This document shows, in pieces, positions 1 to 9,660 of a stretch of 64,000 nt of DNA. The notes beneath the pieces were generated by a model. That model made no database searches. It saw only the letters and a program-made list of their open reading frames with translations, and was not told where the DNA came from. A program made the position numbers and the translations under genes. Every line of letters starts with the position of its first letter. Within the stretch, counting starts at the first letter, position 1. The stretch covers positions 1,127,001 to 1,191,000 of the forward strand of contig NC_014652.1 in the NCBI RefSeq assembly GCF_000166355.1, in the 5' to 3' direction. This stretch comes from Caldicellulosiruptor hydrothermalis 108 (GTDB lineage Bacteria; Bacillota; Thermoanaerobacteria; Caldicellulosiruptorales; Caldicellulosiruptoraceae).

Positions 1-708
1 AGAAGAAGGTTTGAAGCAGAAAAACAGAGGATAAAAGAAAGATCAGTAAAAGAAGCACGTGAGTTTGTGCAAAGGGTTGAAGATGAGGTTGAAAAGCTAT
101 TCAAAGAGCTTAGGAAGATTGCAGAGAGCCTGAAGGAAAAAGAGATGTTAAAACAGCTTGAGGAGAAGAAGAGAGAATATGAAAATCTTGTAAAGAGTAT
201 AGAACAGGCATCACAAAAAGAGAAAAAACTGCAGTCAAAGTTACCTGAAAACCTTCGGCTTGGGCAAAAGGTATATGTCAAAAGCTTTGATGCAGAAGGG
301 TTTGTTGAATCACTGCCTGACTCTAAAGGAAATCTCACAGTTAGAATTGGCATTATGAAACTTTCTGTGAATATATCTGATGTATTTGAAATAGAAGAGG
401 ACACGACTGTTAAAAACTTGGGATTGTCTTCAAAAAAAGGTGTTGAAGTTGTTCAAAAGAGTATTGACATTTCCATTGATGTTAGAGGAAAAACAAGTGA
501 TGATGCCATTTTAGAGGTTGACAAGTATTTGGATGACGCATACACAGCGGGACTAAAACAGGTGACAATAATCCATGGAAAAGGTACAGGGGTTTTGCGT
601 CAAGCTATAAGGAATTTTTTGAGACGGCATCCGCATGTAAAATCATTCAGAGATGGAACATATGGTGAAGGTGAACAGGGTGTTACGGTGGTTGAGCTGA
701 AAGACTAA
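1..708 (+). CDS. mutS2: MutS2 family protein, C-terminal part (5' end outside window)
   Basis: The reading frame is open from base 1, so this is the tail of a longer gene. What is visible is a charged Lys/Glu-rich coiled-coil stretch (about the first 90 residues), a small beta-rich linker, and a C-terminal Smr domain of about 75 residues with the signatures DVRG and HGKGTGVLR. That order (coiled coil, then Smr) is the C-terminal architecture of MutS2, which in Firmicutes acts on branched DNA and in ribosome rescue rather than mismatch repair. The Smr domain is the endonuclease/RNA-binding module. The ATPase domain should lie upstream of the window. A stand-alone Smr protein is excluded because the frame continues upstream through the coiled coil. 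Confidence 0.9.
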   Translation, partial: RRRFEAEKQRIKERSVKEAREFVQRVEDEVEKLFKELRKIAESLKEKEMLKQLEEKKREYENLVKSIEQASQKEKKLQSKLPENLRLGQKVYVKSFDAEGFVESLPDSKGNLTVRIGIMKLSVNISDVFEIEEDTTVKNLGLSSKKGVEVVQKSIDISIDVRGKTSDDAILEVDKYLDDAYTAGLKQVTIIHGKGTGVLRQAIRNFLRRHPHVKSFRDGTYGEGEQGVTVVELKD

Positions 709-802
709 TGATTTTCTTGATATTGACTTGGCAAATAAATTCAATTAAACTTATATTTAAGCTTCTATTTTTTAACTTCAGAAAAGAAGGAGACGAATAT
801 TG

Positions 803-1360
803 ATGATGGAACAGCATCAAACGCTGAAACTTCAAAACAAAGTGGTAAAAGAAGCAGTTGAGTGGATTTTATGGATTGGCGGTGCAGTGCTTATTGCTCT
901 TATCCTGCGCACTTATGTCTTTTCACTTGTGATTGTCCCGACCGGCTCAATGCTCAACACAATTCAGCTAAACGATAGACTCTTTGTATATAAGCTTGGT
1001 TATGTTCTTCATATAGAAGATGTCAAAAGAGGAGACATTGTGGTTTTCAAGTATCCAGACGATAGAAAAACTTTATATGTCAAAAGAGTTATAGGTCTTC
1101 CTGGCGACACAATCGAGATAAAAGATGGTGTTTTGTACATCAACGGTAAAGTCTATAAAGAAAATTATTTAAAAGAACCCATGGTAGGAAGCTTTGGACC
1201 ATACAAAGTTCCGCCCGGACACTATTTCATGATGGGTGATAACAGGAACGACTCTCACGACAGCCGGTTCTGGGAACACAAGTATGTTCCAAGAGATGAT
1301 ATTTTGGGCAAAGTTGTGTTTAGGGTATATCCGTTTAGTCGCGCAGGAATAGTAAAGTAG
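803..1360 (+). CDS. lepB: Signal peptidase I
   Basis: A type I signal peptidase of the S26 family, which removes signal peptides from secreted proteins at the outer face of the membrane. One hydrophobic segment near residues 20-40 anchors it. It is followed by the catalytic serine in PTGSMLNT (about residue 50), the catalytic lysine in YVKRVIGLPGD (about residue 98) and the C-terminal GDNRNDSHDSR box. The length (about 185 aa) is normal for Gram-positive SipS-type enzymes. Three in-frame starts lie together: TTG 800, ATG 803 and ATG 806, behind AAGGAG at 787-792. TTG 800 has the best spacing and ATG 803 the better codon, so the exact start is open. It sits alone between mutS2 and a small membrane protein. 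Confidence 0.93.
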   Translation: MMEQHQTLKLQNKVVKEAVEWILWIGGAVLIALILRTYVFSLVIVPTGSMLNTIQLNDRLFVYKLGYVLHIEDVKRGDIVVFKYPDDRKTLYVKRVIGLPGDTIEIKDGVLYINGKVYKENYLKEPMVGSFGPYKVPPGHYFMMGDNRNDSHDSRFWEHKYVPRDDILGKVVFRVYPFSRAGIVK

Positions 1361-1455
1361 ATGAAAACAAAAACTACTGATGGTGATAAAAGTTTATTTT
1401 TAGATAGATTTGTTGTTTAAAAAATTAGAGTTATTCGGAGGGTTGATTGTAAATT

Positions 1456-3476
<2,021 letters not shown>

Positions 3477-3508
3477 TCGGAAGTATTATACAGGGGAGGA
3501 AAACCATT

Positions 3509-4381
3509 TTGGACTTTGCAGAAAAATATCATGAAAATGGTTTGGATCTTATCAAAATATATTCAAAGACAAAAAATTCATATTTTACAGTTGCACCCGA
3601 GCGGGGTGCAATTGTTGTTTTACTCAATCTTTCAGGCAAAGAGATTCTTTATTTGAATGAGGCGACACTTTTTGACAGAACAAAAAACATAAGAGGCGGA
3701 ATACCAGTTTTGTTCCCGATATGTGGCAGAGTTGTGGACGGCAAGATTTTTTTCAAAGGTCAAGAGTTTGAGATGAAAAATCATGGCTTTGCAAGAGACA
3801 GCTGTTTCAACATAGCAGGTTACATTGACATGCCAGATAAAAATGGTATAATTTTGAGGCTTTCAAGTAACGAATTTACAAAGAGATTTTATCCATACGA
3901 TTTTGAACTTTTGCTTCAATATCTACTGAGCGATGAAATGTTTGAAGTGAAGATGATTGTTAAGAATGAAGACAGTAGTATAATGCCTTTTTATGCAGGA
4001 TTTCATCCTTATTTTCTGTGCAATAAAGACGAGTTTACTCTCAAGCTTGAATGTGAAAAGTGCTTTGACGATGTTGAAAAAAGGTTTATTGATCTTCAGG
4101 ATTTCAAAGAGATTGATTTTTCAAAACCTGAGGTCAACCTTGACTTTTTGGATGTAGGAAGTAGCGAAGTTGAAATTACTCTTGACAGGGATAAAAAAAT
4201 AGTGCTTTTGAAAGATGAAAATTTCAAGAACATTGTGGTTTGGTCTTTAAAAGATTTTGACTTTGTATGTGTTGAGCCCTGGATGGGCGAACATGAAGGA
4301 TATATCAATAACAAGTTTTATTACTTAGAGCCAGGAGCAATCTTTGAAGGATGGTTTGCAATTAAACTTGCAAGCAAGTAA
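3509..4381 (+). CDS. Aldose 1-epimerase family protein
   Basis: A 290-residue beta-sandwich protein of the aldose 1-epimerase/glucose-6-phosphate 1-epimerase superfamily. It shows the early RGGIPVLFPICGR segment, the MKNHGFAR motif with the family histidine (about residue 91), and GFHPYF with the second histidine (about residue 171). These are the usual catalytic and sugar-binding positions. The likely reaction is interconversion of alpha and beta anomers of a free or phosphorylated aldose; the exact substrate cannot be read from sequence. The start is TTG at 3509 behind GGGGAGGAAAA. The 3' end lies 25 bases from larE, so they are probably co-transcribed, although a role in nickel-cofactor synthesis is not implied. 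Confidence 0.85.
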   Translation: MDFAEKYHENGLDLIKIYSKTKNSYFTVAPERGAIVVLLNLSGKEILYLNEATLFDRTKNIRGGIPVLFPICGRVVDGKIFFKGQEFEMKNHGFARDSCFNIAGYIDMPDKNGIILRLSSNEFTKRFYPYDFELLLQYLLSDEMFEVKMIVKNEDSSIMPFYAGFHPYFLCNKDEFTLKLECEKCFDDVEKRFIDLQDFKEIDFSKPEVNLDFLDVGSSEVEITLDRDKKIVLLKDENFKNIVVWSLKDFDFVCVEPWMGEHEGYINNKFYYLEPGAIFEGWFAIKLASK

Positions 4382-4406
4382 ACTAAAAAAGGCGGGGGTT
4401 AAAACG

Positions 4407-5213
4407 TTGGTCGATAAAAAAATTGCATATGAAAAACTTGAAAGGCTAAAAGAAATTATAAAAGACTATGAAAGCGTGCTTGTTGCGTTTTCGGGGGGAG
4501 TTGACTCTACATTTTTGTTAAAGGTTTCGTTTGATGTGCTGGGGGAAAAAGCCATCGCCGTGTTTTCAAGTTCAGTTTTGAGCCCGCAAAGGGAAAAGGA
4601 AGATGCAGCAAAGCTTGCAAAAGACATTGGGGCAAGGCTGATTGTTATAGAGAGAGACGTTTTTTCAAATGAGGATTTTATGAAAAATGATAGACTTAGA
4701 TGCTATTATTGCAAGAAAGATTTGATAAAAAGGTTAAAAGTATTAAAAGAGGAGTTAAATCTAAACGAGATAGTTGAAGGTTCAAACATAGATGACCTTC
4801 AGGATTTTAGACCCGGCAGAAAAGCTTTTGAGGAAGAAGGTATCAAAAGCCCACTGGTTGAAACAGGACTTACAAAAGAGGAGATAAGGTATTTGTCGAA
4901 AGAATTTGGGCTTTCCACATATCAAAAACATTCTTCTGCATGTTTGGTTACAAGAATTCCATATGGTGATGAAATTACATTGGAAAAACTTCAAATGATA
5001 GAAAAGGCAGAGGATTTTTTGGTTCAAAAAGGATTTTCACAGGTGAGAGTAAGACATCACGGAGCTATTGCGCGAATTGAGGTTGCAAAAGAGGAGCTTT
5101 CAAAATTTTTCGACCTTAAACTGCTTGATGAAGTTTCAAACGCTTTGAAAGCCTTGGGATTTAAGTATGTAACGCTTGACCTTTCCGGCTACAGAACAGG
5201 AAGCATGAACTGA
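4407..5213 (+). CDS. larE: LarE, sulfur transferase of nickel-pincer cofactor synthesis
   Basis: LarE adenylates the pyridinium dicarboxylate intermediate and inserts sulfur to make the thiolated precursor of the nickel-pincer nucleotide (NPN) cofactor. The PP-loop SGGVDST sits at about residues 29-35. The later segment SSACLVTRIPYG contains the family cysteine (Cys179 from this start). Two more cysteines form a CYYC pair at 99 and 102, so three conserved-looking cysteines are present, suggestive of the iron-sulfur type of LarE rather than the single-cysteine sacrificial type. The start is TTG 4407 because GGCGGGGGTT at 4391-4400 is correctly spaced for it; a longer frame from 4344 would overlap the previous gene. 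larB and larC follow. Confidence 0.9.
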   Translation: MVDKKIAYEKLERLKEIIKDYESVLVAFSGGVDSTFLLKVSFDVLGEKAIAVFSSSVLSPQREKEDAAKLAKDIGARLIVIERDVFSNEDFMKNDRLRCYYCKKDLIKRLKVLKEELNLNEIVEGSNIDDLQDFRPGRKAFEEEGIKSPLVETGLTKEEIRYLSKEFGLSTYQKHSSACLVTRIPYGDEITLEKLQMIEKAEDFLVQKGFSQVRVRHHGAIARIEVAKEELSKFFDLKLLDEVSNALKALGFKYVTLDLSGYRTGSMN

Positions 5214-5240
5214 TTTAACACGAAAGGAAGAAGGTAGAAA

Positions 5241-6002
5241 ATGGATGTAAGAAGAATACTTGAGGATGTCAGAGACGGCAAAATTTCGGTTGACGAGGCA
5301 TTGAAGGTTTTTGCCAAGATGCCATTTGAAGACATTGACTTTGCAAAGATTGACCATCACCGCAAGCTCAGACAGGGCATGTCTGAGGTCATCTTTTGCG
5401 AAGGGAAAACAAAGGAGCAGGTTTTAAAGATTTTTGAGAGGATGATTGAAAGAGGAGAAGTAAACATTATTGGCACAAGGGCAAGCAGAGAACAGTATGA
5501 GTACTTAAGAGAACATCTAAAAGATGATGTGATATATTATGATACAGGTAGAATTATCTGTGCAAAGAGGGTTGAGATTATCAAAAATCCAAAAGGACAC
5601 GTTGCAGTTGTGTCTGCTGGAACTGCCGATTTGAAAGTGGCGGAAGAAGCAGCTATAGTTTTGGAGATTTTAGGAAACAATGTAAAGAAAATGTACGATG
5701 TTGGTGTTGCAGGAATCCACAGGCTGTTTGCCCACCTTGATGATATTCAGTCATCCAACGCAGTTGTTGCAGTTGCCGGTATGGAAGGTGCACTTGCATC
5801 AGTTGTTGCTGGGCTTGTTTCAAAACCTGTTATTGCTGTTCCAACATCTGTTGGTTATGGCGCAAATTTTAAGGGGCTTTCAGCCCTTCTTACCATGCTA
5901 AACTCGTGTGCAAACGGTGTTTGTGTGGTCAACATTGACAATGGATTTGGTGCAGCCATTGTTGCCCATATGATAAACTCGCTTGCAAATCAGAACTTGT
6001 AA
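5241..6002 (+). CDS. larB: LarB, nickel-pincer cofactor biosynthesis carboxylase/hydrolase
   Basis: LarB carboxylates nicotinic acid adenine dinucleotide at C5 of the ring and hydrolyses the phosphoanhydride, the first step of nickel-pincer cofactor synthesis. The N-terminal half carries the family segment DHHRKLRQGMSEVIFCEGK. The C-terminal half is PurE-like, with AVVSAGTADLKVAEEA, AGMEGALASVVAGL and PTSVGYGANFKGLSALLTML. At 253 residues it is of normal length. The ATG is preceded by GAAAGGAAGAAGG. It is 27 bases from larE and 30 bases from larC, so the three form an operon. Confidence 0.95.
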   Translation: MDVRRILEDVRDGKISVDEALKVFAKMPFEDIDFAKIDHHRKLRQGMSEVIFCEGKTKEQVLKIFERMIERGEVNIIGTRASREQYEYLREHLKDDVIYYDTGRIICAKRVEIIKNPKGHVAVVSAGTADLKVAEEAAIVLEILGNNVKKMYDVGVAGIHRLFAHLDDIQSSNAVVAVAGMEGALASVVAGLVSKPVIAVPTSVGYGANFKGLSALLTMLNSCANGVCVVNIDNGFGAAIVAHMINSLANQNL

Positions 6003-6032
6003 AAAAGGAATAAAAGAGGAGGAAAAGTTTTT

Positions 6033-6776
6033 ATGATTCTCTATTTTGATGCAATCTCAGGCCTTGCGGGTGATATGCTTGTTGCATCGCTAATTGACTG
6101 TGGAGTTGATTTTGAGTATATAAAATCAAATATTTCACTTTTAAAGCTTGACGTTGAGCTTTCGGTTGAAGAGAAATTTGTAAATGGTATTAAGGCAAAA
6201 AGATTTATAGTAAATACTCATTCACATAACCATGAACATCACAGCGAGGATGCTCATCATCACAGAACTTTTAAAGATATAAAAAAGATGCTGATAGAAA
6301 GCTCTTTGCCAGAGGCTGTAAAAGAGATGTCGATAAAAATATTTGAGAAGATAGCTTTGGCAGAGGCTAAGGTGCACAGCAAGAATCCAGAAGATATTTC
6401 TTTCCACGAGGTTGGAGCAGATGATTCAATAGTGGATATTGTTGCATTTTCTCTTTGCATAGATTATTTAAAGCCTGAAAGAATAATCTTTTCGCCTCTT
6501 TGTGACGGCAGAGGTTTTACAAAATCGATGCACGGCATTATTCCTGTGCCAGCACCAGCTGTTTTAGAGATTGCAAGGCAAAATGGTATTCCACTTTCCA
6601 CAAAGGATATTGAATCTGAGCTCATAACCCCAACAGGCATTGGGATTGCAGCAGCAGTTGCAAGCTCATTTTCCCAAATGCCAAATATGACCATCGAAAA
6701 GATTGGGTATGGTGCAGGGACAAAAGAACTTCCTATTCCCAATGTTGTGAGAGCTATAGTTGGAAAAAAAAACTGA
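6033..6776 (+). CDS. larC: LarC N-terminal part (LarC1), zero frame up to the frameshift site
   Basis: This is the first part of LarC, the CTP-dependent nickel insertase that completes the nickel-pincer cofactor. It begins MILYFDAISGLAGDMLVASL, the normal LarC N-terminus. It carries a His-rich loop HSHNHEHHSEDAHHHR (about residues 62-78), a probable nickel-binding stretch. It ends GAGTKELPIPNVVRAIVGKKN and then TGA. The zero frame stops immediately after a run of nine A (6764-6772), and the rest of LarC continues in the -1 frame. Programmed frameshifting of larC is known from Lactobacillus plantarum, so this is read as a recoded gene rather than a broken one. The termination product LarC1 alone may also be made. 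Confidence 0.9.
   Translation: MILYFDAISGLAGDMLVASLIDCGVDFEYIKSNISLLKLDVELSVEEKFVNGIKAKRFIVNTHSHNHEHHSEDAHHHRTFKDIKKMLIESSLPEAVKEMSIKIFEKIALAEAKVHSKNPEDISFHEVGADDSIVDIVAFSLCIDYLKPERIIFSPLCDGRGFTKSMHGIIPVPAPAVLEIARQNGIPLSTKDIESELITPTGIGIAAAVASSFSQMPNMTIEKIGYGAGTKELPIPNVVRAIVGKKN
6762..6776 (+). promoter_or_regulatory. Candidate -1 frameshift site in larC
   Basis: The bases GG followed by nine A, then C and TGA. In the zero frame this reads Gly-Lys-Lys-Asn-stop. A -1 slip anywhere in the A run joins the open LarC2 frame, which carries conserved sequence. Runs of A are efficient slippage sites. Established knowledge: larC of Lactobacillus plantarum is recoded in this way. Direction (-1) and site are read from the sequence; use in vivo is inferred. 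Confidence 0.75.
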
Positions 6777-7153
6777 ATTTTGATGGTGATTATTTTGAGA
6801 TATTTGCAAACGTTGATGATATGACAGGCGAACATCTTTCGCTTGCACTTGAGAAGATAATGCAAAGCGGTGCTTTGGATGTCTATTTTACTCCAATTTT
6901 CATGAAAAAAGGTCGGCCTGCTTACAAGATTGGGGTCATAACAAAAGCTCAAAACTTTGAGGATGTAGCCTCTGCAATCTTTCGCTGGACATCTACAATT
7001 GGTATAAGATTTGTAAAGATGCAAAGAATAGAGATGGAAAGACAGGAGAAAAGAATTCAGGATAATCCCGAGCTGAGATTAAAGATAAGTTCTTATGAGG
7101 ATATTAAAAGAATCAAACTTGAATTTGAAGATATTAAAAAGTTAACTGAATAA
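6764..7153 (+). CDS. larC: LarC C-terminal part (LarC2), reached by -1 frameshift
   Basis: This second part of LarC lies in the -1 frame relative to the upstream gene. From the slippery A run the frame reads KLNFDGDYFEIFANVDDM and then TGEHLSLALEKIM, which is the expected continuation of a full LarC. Its core is the ALDVYFTPIFMKKGRPAYK segment. The domain helps build the CTP-binding and nickel-loading region. The first ATG in this frame (6821) has no ribosome site and lies inside the conserved domain, so independent initiation there is unlikely. With frameshifting the fused product would be about 370 residues. A strong terminator follows directly. Confidence 0.85.
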   Translation, partial: KKKLNFDGDYFEIFANVDDMTGEHLSLALEKIMQSGALDVYFTPIFMKKGRPAYKIGVITKAQNFEDVASAIFRWTSTIGIRFVKMQRIEMERQEKRIQDNPELRLKISSYEDIKRIKLEFEDIKKLTE

Positions 7154-7156
7154 TAA

Positions 7157-7197
7157 AAAAGGGGCAATCCAAAAAATACATTGGATAGCCCCTTTCT
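7157..7197. terminator. Bidirectional terminator between larC and ychF
   Basis: A stem of GGGGCAATCCAA (7161-7172) with TTGGATAGCCCC (7181-7192), flanked by an A run on one side and a T-rich run on the other. It can stop both the lar operon (plus) and ychF (minus), which converge here. Confidence 0.85.
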
Positions 7198-7214
7198 TGC
7201 AATATACAATATAT

Positions 7215-8303
7215 CTACACATTGAACCTGAAAATAACCACATCACCATCTTGCATGACGTAATCTTTCCCTTCTGACCTGACAAGCCCTTTTTCTTTTG
7301 CCTGGGCAAACCCGCCACATTCTACCAGCACTTCAAACGGCACAACTTCAGCTCTTATAAATCCTTTTTCAAAATCGCTGTGGATTTTGCCAGCCGCCTG
7401 TGGTGCTTTTGTTCCTTTTTTGATTGTCCATGCTCTTACTTCTTTTTCTCCCGCTGTCAAAAACGAAATCAGCCCCAAAAGCCTGTATCCTGCCTGGATT
7501 AGATTGTCAAGTCCCGATTTTTCAATGCCAAGTTCTTTTAAGAATTCTTTCTTTTCTTCATCTGGCAGCGCAGCAATTTCCTCTTCGATTTTAGCGCAGA
7601 TGACAATTACTTCTGACCCTTCTTCTGCTGCAATTTCCTTTACTACTTTTACATATTCATTTTCTTTTCCAATATCCTTTTCAGAGATGTTAGCTGCATA
7701 AATTGTAGGTTTGAATGTAAGAAGGTTCAACGAATTTACAAACTTCAAATCGTCTTCATCATCGAATTTGAGCGTTCTTGCCATTTTGCCACTTTCCAAT
7801 GTAGAATAAATCTTTTCCATGATTTCAAGCTCGTGTGCTGCTTCTTTGTTATTTTTTGCAAGTTTTCTTGTCTTGTCAAGCCTTCTTTCCAGCACTTCCA
7901 TGTCAGCAAAGATCAACTCTAAATTGATTGTTTCAATGTCTCTTCTTGGGTTTACACTTCCTTCCACATGGACTATATCAGTGTCGTCAAAACAGCGAAC
8001 AACATGAACAATTGCGTCAACCTCTCTTATATGAGACAAAAACTTATTGCCAAGGCCTTCACCTTTGCTTGCACCTTTTACAAGCCCTGCAATGTCAACA
8101 AATTCAATAAAAGCAGGTGTCACCTTTTCAGGATTGTATATCTTTGCAAGTACATCGAGTCTTTCATCAGGCACTGCAACAACTCCCACGTTGGGTTCAA
8201 TCGTACAAAACGGGTAGTTGGCAGCTTCTGCACCCGCTTTTGTTATTGCATTAAAGAGAGTACTCTTGCCTACATTTGGAAGTCCAACAATACCAAGTCG
8301 CAT
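7215..8303 (-). CDS. ychF: YchF/Obg-family ribosome-binding NTPase
   Basis: YchF is a universally conserved P-loop protein of the Obg family that binds ribosomes and prefers ATP over GTP. The 362-residue sequence starts with GLPNVGKSTLFNAIT (Walker A, residues 5-19). It carries DIAGLVKGASKGEGLGN (G3 region), a helical coiled-coil insertion at about residues 130-200, and a C-terminal TGS domain ending GDVVIFRFNV. Length and architecture are normal. It converges with the lar operon through a shared terminator. A small basic membrane-type ORF lies upstream on the same strand. Confidence 0.97.
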   Translation of the reverse strand: MRLGIVGLPNVGKSTLFNAITKAGAEAANYPFCTIEPNVGVVAVPDERLDVLAKIYNPEKVTPAFIEFVDIAGLVKGASKGEGLGNKFLSHIREVDAIVHVVRCFDDTDIVHVEGSVNPRRDIETINLELIFADMEVLERRLDKTRKLAKNNKEAAHELEIMEKIYSTLESGKMARTLKFDDEDDLKFVNSLNLLTFKPTIYAANISEKDIGKENEYVKVVKEIAAEEGSEVIVICAKIEEEIAALPDEEKKEFLKELGIEKSGLDNLIQAGYRLLGLISFLTAGEKEVRAWTIKKGTKAPQAAGKIHSDFEKGFIRAEVVPFEVLVECGGFAQAKEKGLVRSEGKDYVMQDGDVVIFRFNV

Positions 8304-8465
8304 TTTTCTTTTTTGCCCCCTATGAAAATCTTTTGTTTTTTACAAATAAACAGTATAGAATACTTTGTGTCAAAAATCAATTTAGAATTGCGCAAAATAA
8401 AAACGCCACCCCACTTTCTTTTGAGCCATTTTACAAGGTGGCGCTAAGAATTTTTGAAAAACCTT

Positions 8466-8624
8466 TTAATCTTTTCTGAGTTTTTTCCCGATTATCATTC
8501 CAATCATCATACCCTTAAAAAGCCCTGTAAGATAAGAGCCGAGCATACACAGCATATTCTTTTTTGCCTTGAGCATGCTGTATCTACTTCTTTGGCGATT
8601 ATACAGCTTTCTTGTTCTGACCAT
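8466..8624 (-). CDS. Small basic protein with a glycine-rich hydrophobic tail, unknown function
   Basis: A short frame of 52 residues. The N-terminus is strongly basic (MVRTRKLYNRQRSRYSM). The C-terminal half is hydrophobic with Gly spaced as in membrane helices (MLGSYLTGLFKGMMIGMIIG) and ends in KKLRKD. The ATG at 8624 has an excellent ribosome site GAGGGGGAG seven bases upstream, the strongest argument that it is real. It lies between the lytic transglycosylase and ychF, all on the minus strand. It could be a small membrane-associated peptide. I do not recognise a family. Confidence 0.65.
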   Translation of the reverse strand: MVRTRKLYNRQRSRYSMLKAKKNMLCMLGSYLTGLFKGMMIGMIIGKKLRKD

Positions 8625-8672
8625 TTTTAATCTCCCCCTCTTTCTATTAATGTGTGCAACTGAAGAGGGAGA

Positions 8673-9344
8673 TTATACATCATATTCTCTGTATTTTTGA
8701 GAAAGTAAAAGCACCCTTTGAACGTAGTTTATAGTCTCATCAAACGGTGGAATTCCACCAAACTTTAAAACATTTGCTGGACCTGCATTGTAAGCTGCCA
8801 GTGCAAGTTCAATGTTTCCATCAAACTCTTCAATTTTTTCCTTCAAGTATCTTATACCACCGTCTAAGTTTTCAATAGGGTCATATGGATTTACACCTAA
8901 GGATTTTGCAGTTTGGGGCATCAGCTGCATAAGACCAATTGCGCCAGCCTTAGAGACTGCATCTTGACGAAAACCTGATTCTGCTTCAATTACGCTTAAT
9001 ACTAAACTTGGCAAAACTCCATATTGTTTTGCCTTTTGTGTAGCGATTGATATTATGTCGTCTTTGCTAAGATTAAATTTGTTGTTGGTCAAAGGCTCAA
9101 AAGCATAGCTTGAGCTTTGCAAGTTGTAGCTGCCAAGTCTTTTGTTCAAAATAATATCTGCAGTTTTTGCCTGTGTGCTCAAAATTGGAGTATCAGTTTC
9201 TACATTGGTTGTTTGAACGGCATTTTCAAAGCTCTGCACAAATATATCTTTAAAATTTTGGGGCAGGTTAGTTTTGCTTGATATTCTTTGCACTATCTGG
9301 GAAAATTTCTGCACAATTAAATCCTGAACGTTATAAATTGCCAT
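8673..9344 (-). CDS. Lytic transglycosylase, SLT domain
   Basis: A 223-residue protein whose C-terminal 110 residues form a soluble lytic transglycosylase (Slt70-like, GH23) domain. It has the catalytic glutamate in [15 protein letters not shown], then [17 protein letters not shown], and [18 protein letters not shown]. Such enzymes cleave peptidoglycan between MurNAc and GlcNAc with formation of an anhydro product. The N-terminal 110 residues are low-complexity and polar. No signal peptide is obvious, as in several firmicute relatives, so export may use another route. The ATG has GAGGGGA seven bases upstream. It is followed on the same strand by the small basic ORF. Confidence 0.9.
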   Translation of the reverse strand: MAIYNVQDLIVQKFSQIVQRISSKTNLPQNFKDIFVQSFENAVQTTNVETDTPILSTQAKTADIILNKRLGSYNLQSSSYAFEPLTNNKFNLSKDDIISIATQKAKQYGVLPSLVLSVIEAESGFRQDAVSKAGAIGLMQLMPQTAKSLGVNPYDPIENLDGGIRYLKEKIEEFDGNIELALAAYNAGPANVLKFGGIPPFDETINYVQRVLLLSQKYREYDV

Positions 9345-9382
9345 AACAAAATCCCCTCAAGCTACTTTATTTTTAAAAGCCT

Positions 9383-9637
9383 TTAGCATTCAAGATTCAT
9401 ATACTGAAGTTTCACATGATCAAGCTGTTTCACATCGTTTTCAAATGCCTTTATCTCATCCTCTGTTGCCTGCATGTGCAAGATGATAGGTCCCTGGTTT
9501 GAACAGCTCTCGCCTGCCTCATGAATTCCAAGTCTTGTTTTGATAATACATCCATGTTTTGTCAAAATCTCCTGAAGTTTTGGTGCATCGTGCAGCCTGT
9601 TGTCAACTAAAATTGCAGCTATAAAAGTTTTGCACAT
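9383..9637 (-). CDS. TM1266-type iron-only hydrogenase system putative regulator
   Basis: A small ACT-like protein of 84 residues. It contains AAILVDNRLHDAPKLQEIL, TRLGIHEAGESCSNQGPIIL and a C-terminal helix. This matches the family named after TM1266, annotated as a putative regulator of the iron-only hydrogenase system; the name rests on genome context in other organisms and not on a known mechanism. The start was placed at ATG 9637 because GGGGAGGG is eight bases upstream; a TTG two codons earlier is too close to that site. No hydrogenase gene lies nearby in this window. Confidence 0.8.
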   Translation of the reverse strand: MCKTFIAAILVDNRLHDAPKLQEILTKHGCIIKTRLGIHEAGESCSNQGPIILHMQATEDEIKAFENDVKQLDHVKLQYMNLEC

Positions 9638-9660
9638 TTTCAAAACCCTCCCCTTTATTT

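Noticed and set aside
4344-4406. A longer LarE starting inside the aldose epimerase gene
   Set aside because: The extra 21 residues match nothing typical for LarE; the ribosome site GGCGGGGGTT serves TTG 4407.
6821-7153. A stand-alone gene for the second larC part beginning at ATG 6821
   Set aside because: The conserved LarC sequence begins before this ATG and no ribosome site precedes it; frameshift from larC1 explains the arrangement better.
8404-8443. Inverted repeat CGCCACC / GGTGGCG upstream of ychF as a terminator
   Set aside because: The 26-base loop is long and only a short T run follows; not strong enough to list as a feature.
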